A stretch of 64,000 nt of DNA, taken from assembly GCF_001528665.1 (NCBI RefSeq), contig NZ_BBYJ01000007.1, positions 269,953 to 333,952 on the forward strand, written 5' to 3'. This DNA comes from Microtetraspora malaysiensis. GTDB taxonomy: Bacteria > Actinomycetota > Actinomycetes > Streptosporangiales > Streptosporangiaceae. Shown here piece after piece: positions 1 to 8,037 of the stretch; position 1 is the first letter of the stretch; every line of letters starts with the position of its first letter. The position numbers were made by a program, and so were the translations under genes. The notes beneath the pieces were generated by a model. It searched no databases. It saw nothing but the letters and a program-made list of their open reading frames with translations, and was not told where the DNA came from.

Positions 1-462
1 GAGGTGCTGCGGGGCACGCTCACCGACACCGCCGGCCTGATCGACGAGGTCGGGGCCACCTTCCGCAACTTCGGATGGGCGGTGTTCGCGTTCTCGGTCA
101 CACTTCTCGCCACGGCGATCTCCGCGGCGGTGCTGACCCTCACCCCGGCCGGAGCCCAGGCCCGGCTCTTCATCCGCGCGCTCATGCAGGCGGCGGACAA
201 GATCCTCGCCGCCTGGGGCAAGGCCCTGACGGGCTACCTCGGCGGTGTGGCGGTCCTCATGGGCTACCTGTGGCGCAAGGAGATCCAGTTGAAGCACGTG
301 GAGCCCACCGGCAACGTCGCCATCGACTTCAAGCAGGCGACGATCGACGTGAACCGCGCCCCCACCTTCACGAAGCCCGGGCCCCCGGGGACGCCGTCGC
401 CCACCGCCGGCTTCGACTGGCTCGCCCCCAAGCGCGACGTGCCCCTGCCGTACGGCCAGTAG
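1..462 (+). CDS. Left-truncated membrane protein next to the ESX locus
   Basis: The reading frame is open from the first base of the window, so the true start lies upstream. About 153 C-terminal residues are visible. The first half contains a hydrophobic segment (about residues 25-50, FAFSVTLLATAISAAVL) and a second weaker one (about 78-90, GYLGGVAVLMGYLW). The tail after about residue 100 is polar and proline-rich (TKPGPPGTPSPT). It converges on eccD, with 48 bases between the stops. I do not recognise the family. Its place beside eccD and eccC suggests an ESX-associated membrane or substrate protein, which is inference from position only. Confidence 0.55.
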   Translation, partial: EVLRGTLTDTAGLIDEVGATFRNFGWAVFAFSVTLLATAISAAVLTLTPAGAQARLFIRALMQAADKILAAWGKALTGYLGGVAVLMGYLWRKEIQLKHVEPTGNVAIDFKQATIDVNRAPTFTKPGPPGTPSPTAGFDWLAPKRDVPLPYGQ

Positions 463-510
463 GAGCCGTACGGCCGATGAAGCCGGGCGGTGGGACCGGC
501 CCGGACGAGA

Positions 511-1947
511 TCAGCCGGACAGGCCGCGGATCCAGGCGTAGACCTCCAGCACGCCCAGCGCGAGCGGGAACAGGCCGGCGGTCAGCATGACGTCGACGAT
601 GTCCCCGGCCCGTCCCCAGAACGGGGACGGGCGCCCGGTCGGCAGCCACAGGCCGAGACCGGCCGGGATCGCCGCCGCCCACATGAGCCCGATCACGAGC
701 GCGACGGACCAGACGCCGCCCACCCGCGTGCTCAGCGTGAGCGTGAGCAGGACGAGCCCGGCCAGCGCGGGCACCGTCAGCCAGAGCCGCTGCGCGACGC
801 CGTGGAAGACCCGCGTGCGGAGAACCATGGACAGCGACAGCGCCAGCGACATGACCGGCGCGATCCACCCCTCGTCGAGCACGAGCAGCGGCTGGGCGGC
901 GAGCACGGCCAGCCCGATCCCCGCGACGATCCCGGTGGCGTAGCGCTGCGCCTGGCCGGTCCGCTCAAGGATGGACGCGCTGTCCACCCGCTCGTTGTCC
1001 GCGCGCAGCTCCTCGGCCGTGGTGGGCATCGAGGGCAGCGGCATCCGGGCCAGCCGGAACGCCAGCGACGGGACGATCGGGCTGCACGCCAGCAGGAGCG
1101 ACGCGGCCACCGCGGCGACCCCCGGCGCGGGCGCGTCGAACACCATCACGATCGCGGCGCACACCGTCCCGGTCACCGAGGCGATCGCGGTGCCGAGGAA
1201 CCCGGGCACGCCGTCGGCCACCGCGGCCCCGCCGACCGCGGCCACGAACGCGACGCAGGCGAACCCGGCGAGCAGGTGCGGCGCGCCCAGACCCGCGAGC
1301 CCGGCCGGTCCCGCCGGGGCGAGCAGCCCGGCCAGGAACCCGTACGGCAGGGCCGCGTAGCCGAGCGCCGCGCCCGCGCCCGAGTGGCCGAGCGCCCGGG
1401 ACAGGGAGGCGGCGGCGAGAAGCAGGAGGAGGGCGAGCACGCCCGCGACCACGGCCACCACGCCCAGTGCCGTGCCGGACAGCACGAGCGCGGGAACCCC
1501 GGCGACGAGAAGGGCGCAGGAGGCGCCCGTCCCGAGCAGCCGGGTGTGCCGGCCGCTCCAGGCGTTCCTGCCCTCCTTGACGCCGGTGGCGACCACATCG
1601 GCGACGTCGTCGAACATCGCCGGGGGCAGCACGAACTCGCGCGGGCGGAGGTAGAGCACCTCACCGTCGAGGACGCCGAGCACGCCGAGGCTCTGCCCGA
1701 GGTCGAAGGGGGTGCCGCCGAGCCGCTGCAGGATCCATCCGGGCGCGGCGGCGTGCTCTCCGTCCATCTCGCCGAGCGCGCGCAGCAGGCCGGGCATGAC
1801 GTGCGGCAGCGGGATGTCCGACGGCAGCGCGAGGTCGGCTCTCTTGTGCGGGCCGACGATCGTGACGTGGCAAAGCGCCGGCAGCCGGGCGCCCGCCGCG
1901 GCGAGAGCCCCCTGCGACATCGGCTCATGGGCGGCCAAGGACGTCAC
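511..1947 (-). CDS. eccD: Type VII secretion integral membrane protein EccD
   Basis: This is the predicted polytopic membrane subunit of the ESX/type VII secretion channel. The first 90 or so residues look like the ubiquitin-like (YukD) cytosolic domain of EccD (HVTIVGPHKRADLALPSDIP). From about residue 130 to the end there are about ten or eleven hydrophobic segments, and the total of 478 aa fits the family. The GTG start at 1947 has a good ribosome site (GGAGGG, about 7 bases upstream). It is transcribed divergently from eccC with 125 bases between the starts, so the two probably share a promoter region. EccB, EccE and MycP are not in the window and may lie to the left. Confidence 0.88.
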   Translation of the reverse strand: MTSLAAHEPMSQGALAAAGARLPALCHVTIVGPHKRADLALPSDIPLPHVMPGLLRALGEMDGEHAAAPGWILQRLGGTPFDLGQSLGVLGVLDGEVLYLRPREFVLPPAMFDDVADVVATGVKEGRNAWSGRHTRLLGTGASCALLVAGVPALVLSGTALGVVAVVAGVLALLLLLAAASLSRALGHSGAGAALGYAALPYGFLAGLLAPAGPAGLAGLGAPHLLAGFACVAFVAAVGGAAVADGVPGFLGTAIASVTGTVCAAIVMVFDAPAPGVAAVAASLLLACSPIVPSLAFRLARMPLPSMPTTAEELRADNERVDSASILERTGQAQRYATGIVAGIGLAVLAAQPLLVLDEGWIAPVMSLALSLSMVLRTRVFHGVAQRLWLTVPALAGLVLLTLTLSTRVGGVWSVALVIGLMWAAAIPAGLGLWLPTGRPSPFWGRAGDIVDVMLTAGLFPLALGVLEVYAWIRGLSG

Positions 1948-2072
1948 TGCCGTACTCCCTCCGCGTGCGGAACAGCGAACAACGCGAACATAGCGCGCCT
2001 ACGTTCCTCCACTCGGACGTAAACCGCATCTGGTAAGAAAAAGATCCACACGATCAGGAGGGGGCGTCGAGG

Positions 2073-5000
2073 GTGAGCATTGTCATCGTGCGCCGACCCG
2101 AGCGGCGCCCCAGCCCCAAGCCGCCGCGCGGCGAGGTCCTGCTGGAGCCGCCGCCGGAAGTACCGGAGGTCCAGCCGCAGGGACTCACCGGCGTACTCAC
2201 CTACCTGCCGATGGTGGCGGGGGCGGCGGCCATGGGGCTGATGTTCACCGCGGGCGGCAACGGCAACCCGATCATGTACGTGTCGAGCGGCCTGTTCGCG
2301 GTGTCCATGGTGGGGATGAGCCTCGGCCAGATGGGCCGCCAGTCCGGCGAGCGCAAGAGCCGGATGAACGGCCTGCGCCGGGACTACTTCCGCTACCTCT
2401 CCCAGGTGCGCAATCGGGTCCGGCGGGCCGCGAAACAGCAGCGCGAGGCCCTCGAATGGAGCGGCCCCGCCCCGGACTCCCTGTGGTGGCTGGCCATGGG
2501 CCCGCGCCTGTGGGAGCGACGCCCCCGCGACGACGACTTCGGCACGGTACGCCTCGGGACCGGCGTGCAGAAACTCGCGATCCAGCTCATCCCGCCGGAC
2601 TCCAAGCCGGTCGAGGACCTGGACGCGCTGTCGGCCGGCGCGCTGCGCCGGTTCGTCCGGGCGCACTCCACGGTGTCGAAGCTCCCGGTGGCCGTCGCCC
2701 TGCACGCCTTCTCCCGGATCAAACTGACCGGCGACCCCATCGCCGTACGGGAACTCGTCCGGGCGATGATCTCGCAGATGGCGGTGTTCCACTCGCCGGA
2801 CGACATGCGGATCATGGTGTGCGCGGGCCCCGAGTGGATGCCCCAGTGGGAGTGGGTCAAGTGGCTGCCCCACGCGCTGCACCCGGAGGAGACCGACGCC
2901 GCCGGCCAGGTGCGGCTGATGACCGAGAACCTCGCCGAGCTGGACCGGCTCGTGGGCGCCGATCTGAAGGAGCGCGCCCGGTTCCGGCCGGGCGCGGCCG
3001 CCGACGCCCTGCCGTACCACGTCCTGATCCTCGACGGCGGGCGGGTGCCGCTCGACTCCCAGCTCGGGACGGACGGCATCCAGGGCGTCACGGTGATCGA
3101 CCTGTCCGGGTCGGCGAGCGTGGTCGAGGAGCAGAGCACGCTGCGGCTGGACGTCCAGCCCGACGGCTTCTTCATGGTCAAGCTGGATCACGCGGGCAAG
3201 GAGAGCAAGACCCGCCTCGGCGACCCCGACGGGCTCGACTTCCTCAGGACCGAGGGGCTGGCCCGGCAGCTCGCCCCACTGCGCGCGTCCACGGCCAAGG
3301 GCAGGGAGTCACAGGACGTCCTCGCCACGAACACCTCGCTCACCGACCTGCTCGGCGTCGGCGACGCCGCCCGCGTCGACCCCGTCCTCACCTGGCGGCC
3401 CCGGGCCGGACGCAACCGGCTGCGCGTCCCCATCGGGCTCGGCGCCGACGGCCGCGTGGTCGAGCTCGACATCAAGGAGTCCGCCCAGGGCGGCATGGGT
3501 CCGCACGGCCTGGTGATCGGCGCCACCGGATCGGGCAAGAGCGAGCTGCTGCGCACGCTCGTGCTCGGGCTGGCCATCACCCACTCGTCGGAGATCCTCA
3601 ACTTCGTCCTCGTCGACTTCAAGGGCGGCGCGACGTTCCTCGGCCTGGATAGCCTCTCCCACGTCTCCGCGGTCATCACCAACCTGGAGGACGAGCTGCC
3701 GCTCGTCGACCGCATGCACGACGCCCTGCACGGCGAGATGGTGCGCCGCCAGGAGCTGCTGCGCGCCGCGGGCAACTACGCCTCGCTGCGCGACTACGAG
3801 CGGGCCAGGGAGCAGGGGGCCGACCTCGCGCCGCTGCCCACGCTCTTCGTCGTCCTCGACGAGTTCAGCGAGCTGCTCACCGCCAAGCCCGAGTTCATCG
3901 AACTGTTCGTCATGATCGGACGGCTCGGTCGCTCGCTCGGCGTCCACCTGCTGCTCGCCTCCCAGCGCCTGGAGGAGGGGCGGCTGCGCGGCCTGGACAC
4001 CCACCTGTCGTACCGGATCGGGCTGCGCACGTTCTCCGCGATGGAGAGCCGGGTCGTGCTCGGGGTGGCCGACGCCTACGAGCTGCCGCCCGCCCCCGGC
4101 AACGGCTACCTGAAGTTCGACACCACCGGGATGACCCGGTTCAAGGCGGCCTACGTCTCCGGCGCGTACGAGCCGAGCGCCGGGCAGCCGGTCGCGGCGG
4201 ACGGCAGCGCCCCGACGCCCCGCGTCGTCGAGTACGGCCCGGCGTACGCGCCCGAGCCCGAGAAGCCGAAGGAGACGCCGGAGGCCGGAAAGCCGGCCGA
4301 GGCCGCCGCTCCCGAGGCGCCGCCGCAGCAGCGCAGCCTGCTCGACGTCGTGGTGACCCGGATGAAGGACAAGGGACCGGCCGCCCATCCCATCTGGCTG
4401 CCGCCCCTCGGCGCCCCGCCCAGCCTGTCCCATCTGCTCCCGCCGCTGTCGGTCACCCCCGAACTGGGACTGTCCACGACGGGCTGGCAGGGACGCGGAG
4501 GGCTGCACGCCATCATCGGCATCATCGACCGGCCGTTCGAGCAGCGCCGCGACCCGTTCTGGGTGGACCTGTCCGGCGCGGCCGGTCACGTGGGCATCGC
4601 GGGTGGCACGCAGAGCGGCAAGAGCACCGTCCTGCGCACACTGATCACCGGCATGGCGCTCACCCACACCCCGCGCGAGGTCCAGTTCTACCTGCTGGAC
4701 TTCGGCGGCGGCGCGCTCGCCTCACTTGATGGGCTGCCGCACGTCGGCGGCGTGGCCAGCCGCCTCGACGCCGACCGGGTGCGCCGTACCGTGGCCGAGA
4801 TCTCCACGCTCCTGCAGCAGCGGGAACGCGAGTTCGCCGAGCAGGGGATCGACTCGATCACGGACTACCGCCGGCGGCTTGCCGAGGGCAAGTTCCAGGG
4901 CGACGGGTGGGGAGACGTCTTCCTCGTGGTGGACGGCTGGCTCACCATCCGGCAGGACTTCGACTCGCTCGAACCCGTGATCACCGACCTGGCCGCGCGC

Positions 5001-6080
5001 GGCCTCGGGTACGGCATCCACGTCGTCGCCGCCACCAACAAGTGGTCGGAGTTCCGGCCCGGCATCAGGGACCTGTTCGGCACCCGCATCGAGCTCAAGC
5101 TGGGCGACGCATACGAGTCGGAGATCAACCGCAAGAAGTCGCTGGCCGTGCCGGAGGGTGTGCCGGGGCGCGGCCTGACCAGGGACGGCCTGCACTTCCT
5201 GTCCGCGCTGCCGAGGATCGACGGCGTCCAGCGCGCCGACGACCTGCCCGACGGCCTGCGCGCCCTCGTCCAGTCGGTGCGGGACGCCTGGAAGGGACGG
5301 CCGGCCCCCGCCGTACGGCTGCTGCCGTCCCTGCTGCCCGCCGAGACGCTGCCCGCGATCGAGCAGACCGGTCCCCGGATCCCGATCGGCATCGACGAGA
5401 ACACGCTCTCGCCGGTGATGATCGACTTCGACACCGACCCACACTTCGTCGTGGTGGGCGACACCGAGAGCGGCAAGACCAACCTGCTGCGGCTGGTGAC
5501 CGAGGGCCTGGTGGCCCGGCGCACCCCGCAGGAGGCCATGATGATCGTGATCGACTACCGCCGCTCGCTGCTCGACACCGCCGTGACGGACCACCGCATC
5601 GGGTACGCCGCGTCCGGGCCGGCCGCCGCCGAGCTGATCAACGACGCCCGGAACGCGCTGCTCAAGCGGCTGCCCCCCGCCGACCTCACCCCCGAGCAGC
5701 TCCGGGCGCGCAACTGGTGGCGCGGCTCCGACCTCTACATCGTGGTGGACAACTACGAGCTGGTCGCCACCTCGTCCAACCCCCTGCTGCCGCTGGCCGA
5801 GCTGCTGCCGCAGGCCCGCGACATCGGCCTTCACCTGGTGATGTCCCGGTCGATGGGCGGCCTCGGCCGCGCCATGTTCGACCCGCTCATCCAGCGGATC
5901 AAGGACATGGCCAGCCCGGCGGTCGTCCTGTCCGGCAACCGGGACGAAGGCTTCCTCTTCGGCAACGTCCGCGCGCACCCGCTCCCGCCCGGCCGCGGCT
6001 ACCACGTGGACAGAAAGTACGGCAACCGCCTCATGCAGACGGCCTTCCTCCCGCCACCGCAGCCCCCGGAGCCGAGCTGA
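2073..6080 (+). CDS. eccC: ESX FtsK/SpoIIIE-type ATPase EccC (EccCa-EccCb fused)
   Basis: Motor and substrate-recognition ATPase of the type VII secretion system. It is 1335 aa, the full length of one-chain EccC proteins. Two hydrophobic segments near residues 44-63 and 68-88 anchor it in the membrane. Three FtsK-like ATPase domains follow, each with a visible P-loop: GATGSGKS (483-490), GGTQSGKS (844-851) and GDTESGKT (1129-1136). The Pro/Ala/Glu-rich linker near residues 710-755 separates domains 1 and 2. The GTG start has a strong site (AGGAGGGGG) upstream. The stop overlaps the start of the next gene as TGATG, so the toxin-like protein behind it is probably translationally coupled. Confidence 0.95.
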   Translation: MSIVIVRRPERRPSPKPPRGEVLLEPPPEVPEVQPQGLTGVLTYLPMVAGAAAMGLMFTAGGNGNPIMYVSSGLFAVSMVGMSLGQMGRQSGERKSRMNGLRRDYFRYLSQVRNRVRRAAKQQREALEWSGPAPDSLWWLAMGPRLWERRPRDDDFGTVRLGTGVQKLAIQLIPPDSKPVEDLDALSAGALRRFVRAHSTVSKLPVAVALHAFSRIKLTGDPIAVRELVRAMISQMAVFHSPDDMRIMVCAGPEWMPQWEWVKWLPHALHPEETDAAGQVRLMTENLAELDRLVGADLKERARFRPGAAADALPYHVLILDGGRVPLDSQLGTDGIQGVTVIDLSGSASVVEEQSTLRLDVQPDGFFMVKLDHAGKESKTRLGDPDGLDFLRTEGLARQLAPLRASTAKGRESQDVLATNTSLTDLLGVGDAARVDPVLTWRPRAGRNRLRVPIGLGADGRVVELDIKESAQGGMGPHGLVIGATGSGKSELLRTLVLGLAITHSSEILNFVLVDFKGGATFLGLDSLSHVSAVITNLEDELPLVDRMHDALHGEMVRRQELLRAAGNYASLRDYERAREQGADLAPLPTLFVVLDEFSELLTAKPEFIELFVMIGRLGRSLGVHLLLASQRLEEGRLRGLDTHLSYRIGLRTFSAMESRVVLGVADAYELPPAPGNGYLKFDTTGMTRFKAAYVSGAYEPSAGQPVAADGSAPTPRVVEYGPAYAPEPEKPKETPEAGKPAEAAAPEAPPQQRSLLDVVVTRMKDKGPAAHPIWLPPLGAPPSLSHLLPPLSVTPELGLSTTGWQGRGGLHAIIGIIDRPFEQRRDPFWVDLSGAAGHVGIAGGTQSGKSTVLRTLITGMALTHTPREVQFYLLDFGGGALASLDGLPHVGGVASRLDADRVRRTVAEISTLLQQREREFAEQGIDSITDYRRRLAEGKFQGDGWGDVFLVVDGWLTIRQDFDSLEPVITDLAARGLGYGIHVVAATNKWSEFRPGIRDLFGTRIELKLGDAYESEINRKKSLAVPEGVPGRGLTRDGLHFLSALPRIDGVQRADDLPDGLRALVQSVRDAWKGRPAPAVRLLPSLLPAETLPAIEQTGPRIPIGIDENTLSPVMIDFDTDPHFVVVGDTESGKTNLLRLVTEGLVARRTPQEAMMIVIDYRRSLLDTAVTDHRIGYAASGPAAAELINDARNALLKRLPPADLTPEQLRARNWWRGSDLYIVVDNYELVATSSNPLLPLAELLPQARDIGLHLVMSRSMGGLGRAMFDPLIQRIKDMASPAVVLSGNRDEGFLFGNVRAHPLPPGRGYHVDRKYGNRLMQTAFLPPPQPPEPS

Positions 6081-7093
6081 TGGGGATCCAGCTCCCGGCC
6101 GGCCTCGTCCTGGCGGCAGGGCTCGTCGGCTACACCTGGCCCGACATGGACGAGGACGAGATCGCCGCGGCGGGGCACGCCTGGCTCCGCCACGCCGACA
6201 CCCTCGTGGCAGGTTCTCAGGCCGTCAACGAGCATGTCCTGCGCGTGATCAGACGGAACGCCGGCCCGGCCGTGACCGCCATGCACGACCACTGGACCTC
6301 CGCCGACGGTCCCGGCACCCACACCAACGACGCCGTCACCGCCACCCGCCTCATCGGCGCCGCCTGCCTCGCCGGAGCCGCCCTCGTCGCCGCCTTCAAA
6401 TTCGGCATCATCGCGGCCCTGGCCCGCCTCGCCGTAAGCGTCGCCCGCGCCATCGCCACCGCGAGCGCCAGCCTGGGCACCTCCCTGGCGACCATCCCCC
6501 TGCACGCCGCCGCGACCCGCGCCGCCATCCAGCGGCTCCTGCGAACCATCCTCGGCGGGGTCAAGCGCATCGTCGAAGGCCTGCTGACCCGCGCCCGCGC
6601 CCTCCTGGAAAAGATCACTCCCATGGGGCTGCGCCTGCGCATGGCCCGGCCCGACCCGCTCCGTGCGGCCGCCGACCGGAGCGTGAACGTCAAGGCCATC
6701 ACCCCGTCCCCCGTGTGGCGGAGTGACCGGCTCATCCTCCGGCGTGCGGACGACCGTCACCCGGACGAGGTGTTCGGGCCGGGCTTCCATCCACGCAACC
6801 CTCGCAACACGGACCTGGAATCCCATCTACGGTTCGAGGAGTCGGCGTTCGTCAGCACGACGCGGCTGGACAACCCGATGGACATCTTCCCGACCCGATA
6901 CCTGTACGACGTGGACGCGCCGGGAGGGGTCGACATCGCGGAAACCATGGGCAGCGCCCTGCGCACCGGACACCAGCGGGAGGTGGCGTTCCCCGGCGGG
7001 ATCGAGGGCCGGTACATCAAGGGGGCGCGGCCGTACGACGCGTCGACCGAGACTTTCGGGGACTACATCCCCAACCCGGATTATCGGCCCTGA
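6080..7093 (+). CDS. CpnT-like ESX effector with C-terminal scabin/pierisin-like ADP-ribosyltransferase domain
   Basis: This 337-aa protein starts inside the eccC stop codon (TGATG). Residues 1-90 (MGIQLPAGLV, then WPDMDEDEI) match the start of CpnT-type N-terminal domains, which carry ESX-exported toxins in mycobacteria. Residues 85-180 form a hydrophobic, Ala-rich helical region. Residues 213-337 look like an ADP-ribosyltransferase of the scabin/pierisin group. The R-S-E triad is visible: R222 in RRADDRHPDEVF, the S259-T-T261 motif in SAFVSTTR, and Q299-R-E301 in HQREVAFPGG. The YLYDVDAPGGVD and GARP motifs are also present. Family knowledge suggests NAD-dependent ADP-ribosylation, possibly of guanine in DNA or of nucleosides. 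No immunity gene follows on the same strand. The substrate and secretion are inferred. Confidence 0.85.
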   Translation: MGIQLPAGLVLAAGLVGYTWPDMDEDEIAAAGHAWLRHADTLVAGSQAVNEHVLRVIRRNAGPAVTAMHDHWTSADGPGTHTNDAVTATRLIGAACLAGAALVAAFKFGIIAALARLAVSVARAIATASASLGTSLATIPLHAAATRAAIQRLLRTILGGVKRIVEGLLTRARALLEKITPMGLRLRMARPDPLRAAADRSVNVKAITPSPVWRSDRLILRRADDRHPDEVFGPGFHPRNPRNTDLESHLRFEESAFVSTTRLDNPMDIFPTRYLYDVDAPGGVDIAETMGSALRTGHQREVAFPGGIEGRYIKGARPYDASTETFGDYIPNPDYRP

Positions 7094-7429
7094 TCAGACG
7101 ACCTGGTCGGGAACGGCCGCGGCCGCGACCTCCTCGGCGGCCGACTCGGCGACGGCGTGGTTGACGGACATCGTCCCGACAGCGGTCCCCGCCTCTCTGA
7201 TGCCGTCGGCGAGCGCCGCGTACGCGTCCAACGCCTCCTTCCTGATCTGCGCGTATATGGGGCCGATCAGACTTCCCAGGTCGCCGTCGCCCCAGAGATC
7301 CGGCCTCCCGGCCGGCTCGGCGCCGAAGATCTCCACCTCCACCGCCATGTTCTGCCCCACGCTCACGATCCCCTCGGCCGCGGCGCGCAGATCCGCGTGG
7401 GACACCTCGATTCCATCCGGCTCCCTCAT
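7094..7429 (-). CDS. Small EspC/WXG100-like ESX-associated protein
   Basis: A 111-aa, mostly helical, soluble protein on the opposite strand, ending one base after the toxin stop. The ATG at 7429 follows a good ribosome site (GGAGAAGGG). The opening (IEVSHADLRAAAEGIVSVG) resembles ESX secretion-associated proteins of the EspC type, small helical hairpins secreted in pairs. A GDLGSLIGPIYAQIRKEALDA-like centre and an Ala-rich C-terminal helix fit this. It has no canonical WXG. Because it sits directly behind the toxin it could also be an immunity protein or chaperone, but its opposite orientation argues against a simple toxin-immunity operon. The assignment rests on fold-like pattern and context. 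Confidence 0.65.
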   Translation of the reverse strand: MREPDGIEVSHADLRAAAEGIVSVGQNMAVEVEIFGAEPAGRPDLWGDGDLGSLIGPIYAQIRKEALDAYAALADGIREAGTAVGTMSVNHAVAESAAEEVAAAAVPDQVV

Positions 7430-7591
7430 CCGCCCTTCTCCTTCCCCTCGGTCCCTCGGCCCCCTCAGCATGGCGGCCCAGCCTCGCCGGACGTTTCATG
7501 AGCGTCTGCCCGGTCACGGCGTTTCGCGTGAGGATCTTTTTACTATGCTCCGATTCGTCGGCTTTGTCGGACGCTGGAAGGAGTCGGCCTC

Positions 7592-7927
7592 GTGGAGGGT
7601 CTCGATCTCCACTTCAAAGCGCTGGAGGAGTGCCGCAGCGCCCTGTACGACGTCGCGCAGAGTTTCGCCGCCCCGACCGGAGCGTCCGGATCGGGTGAAG
7701 CGTCCGGATCGGGCGGCGGCGTCGGCTCCTCGGCGTTCGGCCGGCTGAGCAGCTCCGGCGGTCTGGCCGCCGCGATCAACGAGGTCGAGACGGCGCTCTC
7801 CACCGAGCTCGGCCGGGTCTCCGGCCTGCTCAACGCCAACAGGAACGCCCTGGCGACCGTAGAGAACAACATCCGCGCAGCGAGCAAGGCGGCCGAGCAG
7901 GACGGGGAGCGGCTGGCCCAGGCCTGA
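7592..7927 (+). CDS. Small WXG100-like ESX-associated protein
   Basis: A 111-aa helical protein with a flexible Gly/Ser centre (residues 29-50) and a C-terminal helix ending KAAEQDGERLAQA. The GTG start at 7592 has a well-placed GGAAGGAG. It is divergent from the EspC-like gene (7429) and lies about 100 bases ahead of the WXG100-transglycosylase fusion, in the same direction. Size, helix content and position fit a partner of the small ESX substrates. No WXG tripeptide is visible, so the family name is tentative. A -10-like TACTAT lies near 7550 in the divergent gap. Confidence 0.65.
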   Translation: MEGLDLHFKALEECRSALYDVAQSFAAPTGASGSGEASGSGGGVGSSAFGRLSSSGGLAAAINEVETALSTELGRVSGLLNANRNALATVENNIRAASKAAEQDGERLAQA

Positions 7928-7977
7928 CGCCCACGCGTCGCCGTGACGCCGGCCTCCACTCCCGGACAGGAGATCCG

Positions 7978-8037
7978 ATGAGCACGTGTCTATTTGCGCT
8001 CGCTCCGCTCGCGCGGGCTCGGGGCGCGGCCTGGTGA
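7978..8037 (+). other. Short upstream frame overlapping the transglycosylase start
   Basis: An ATG at 7978 with a strong ribosome site (AGGAG, 6 bases away) opens a 19-codon frame (MSTCLFALAPLARARGAAW) that ends in a TGA overlapping the GTG of the transglycosylase gene. It contains the direct repeat CGCTCGCTCCGCTCGC. It may be a coupled leader. It may also be the scar of a 56-base insertion, because the bases TGAGC follow both the old ATG context and the new GTG. Confidence 0.4.

Noticed and set aside
490-2022. Long plus-strand open frame opposite eccD (510 codons)
   Set aside because: Composition is dominated by Arg, Gly, His, Glu and Gln, typical of the antisense frame of a GC-rich gene; no ribosome site or family pattern. 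EccD on the other strand is clear.
7094-7429. Immunity gene for the ADP-ribosyltransferase
   Set aside because: The only candidate directly behind the toxin is on the other strand and looks like a small ESX helical protein, so an immunity role is not claimed.
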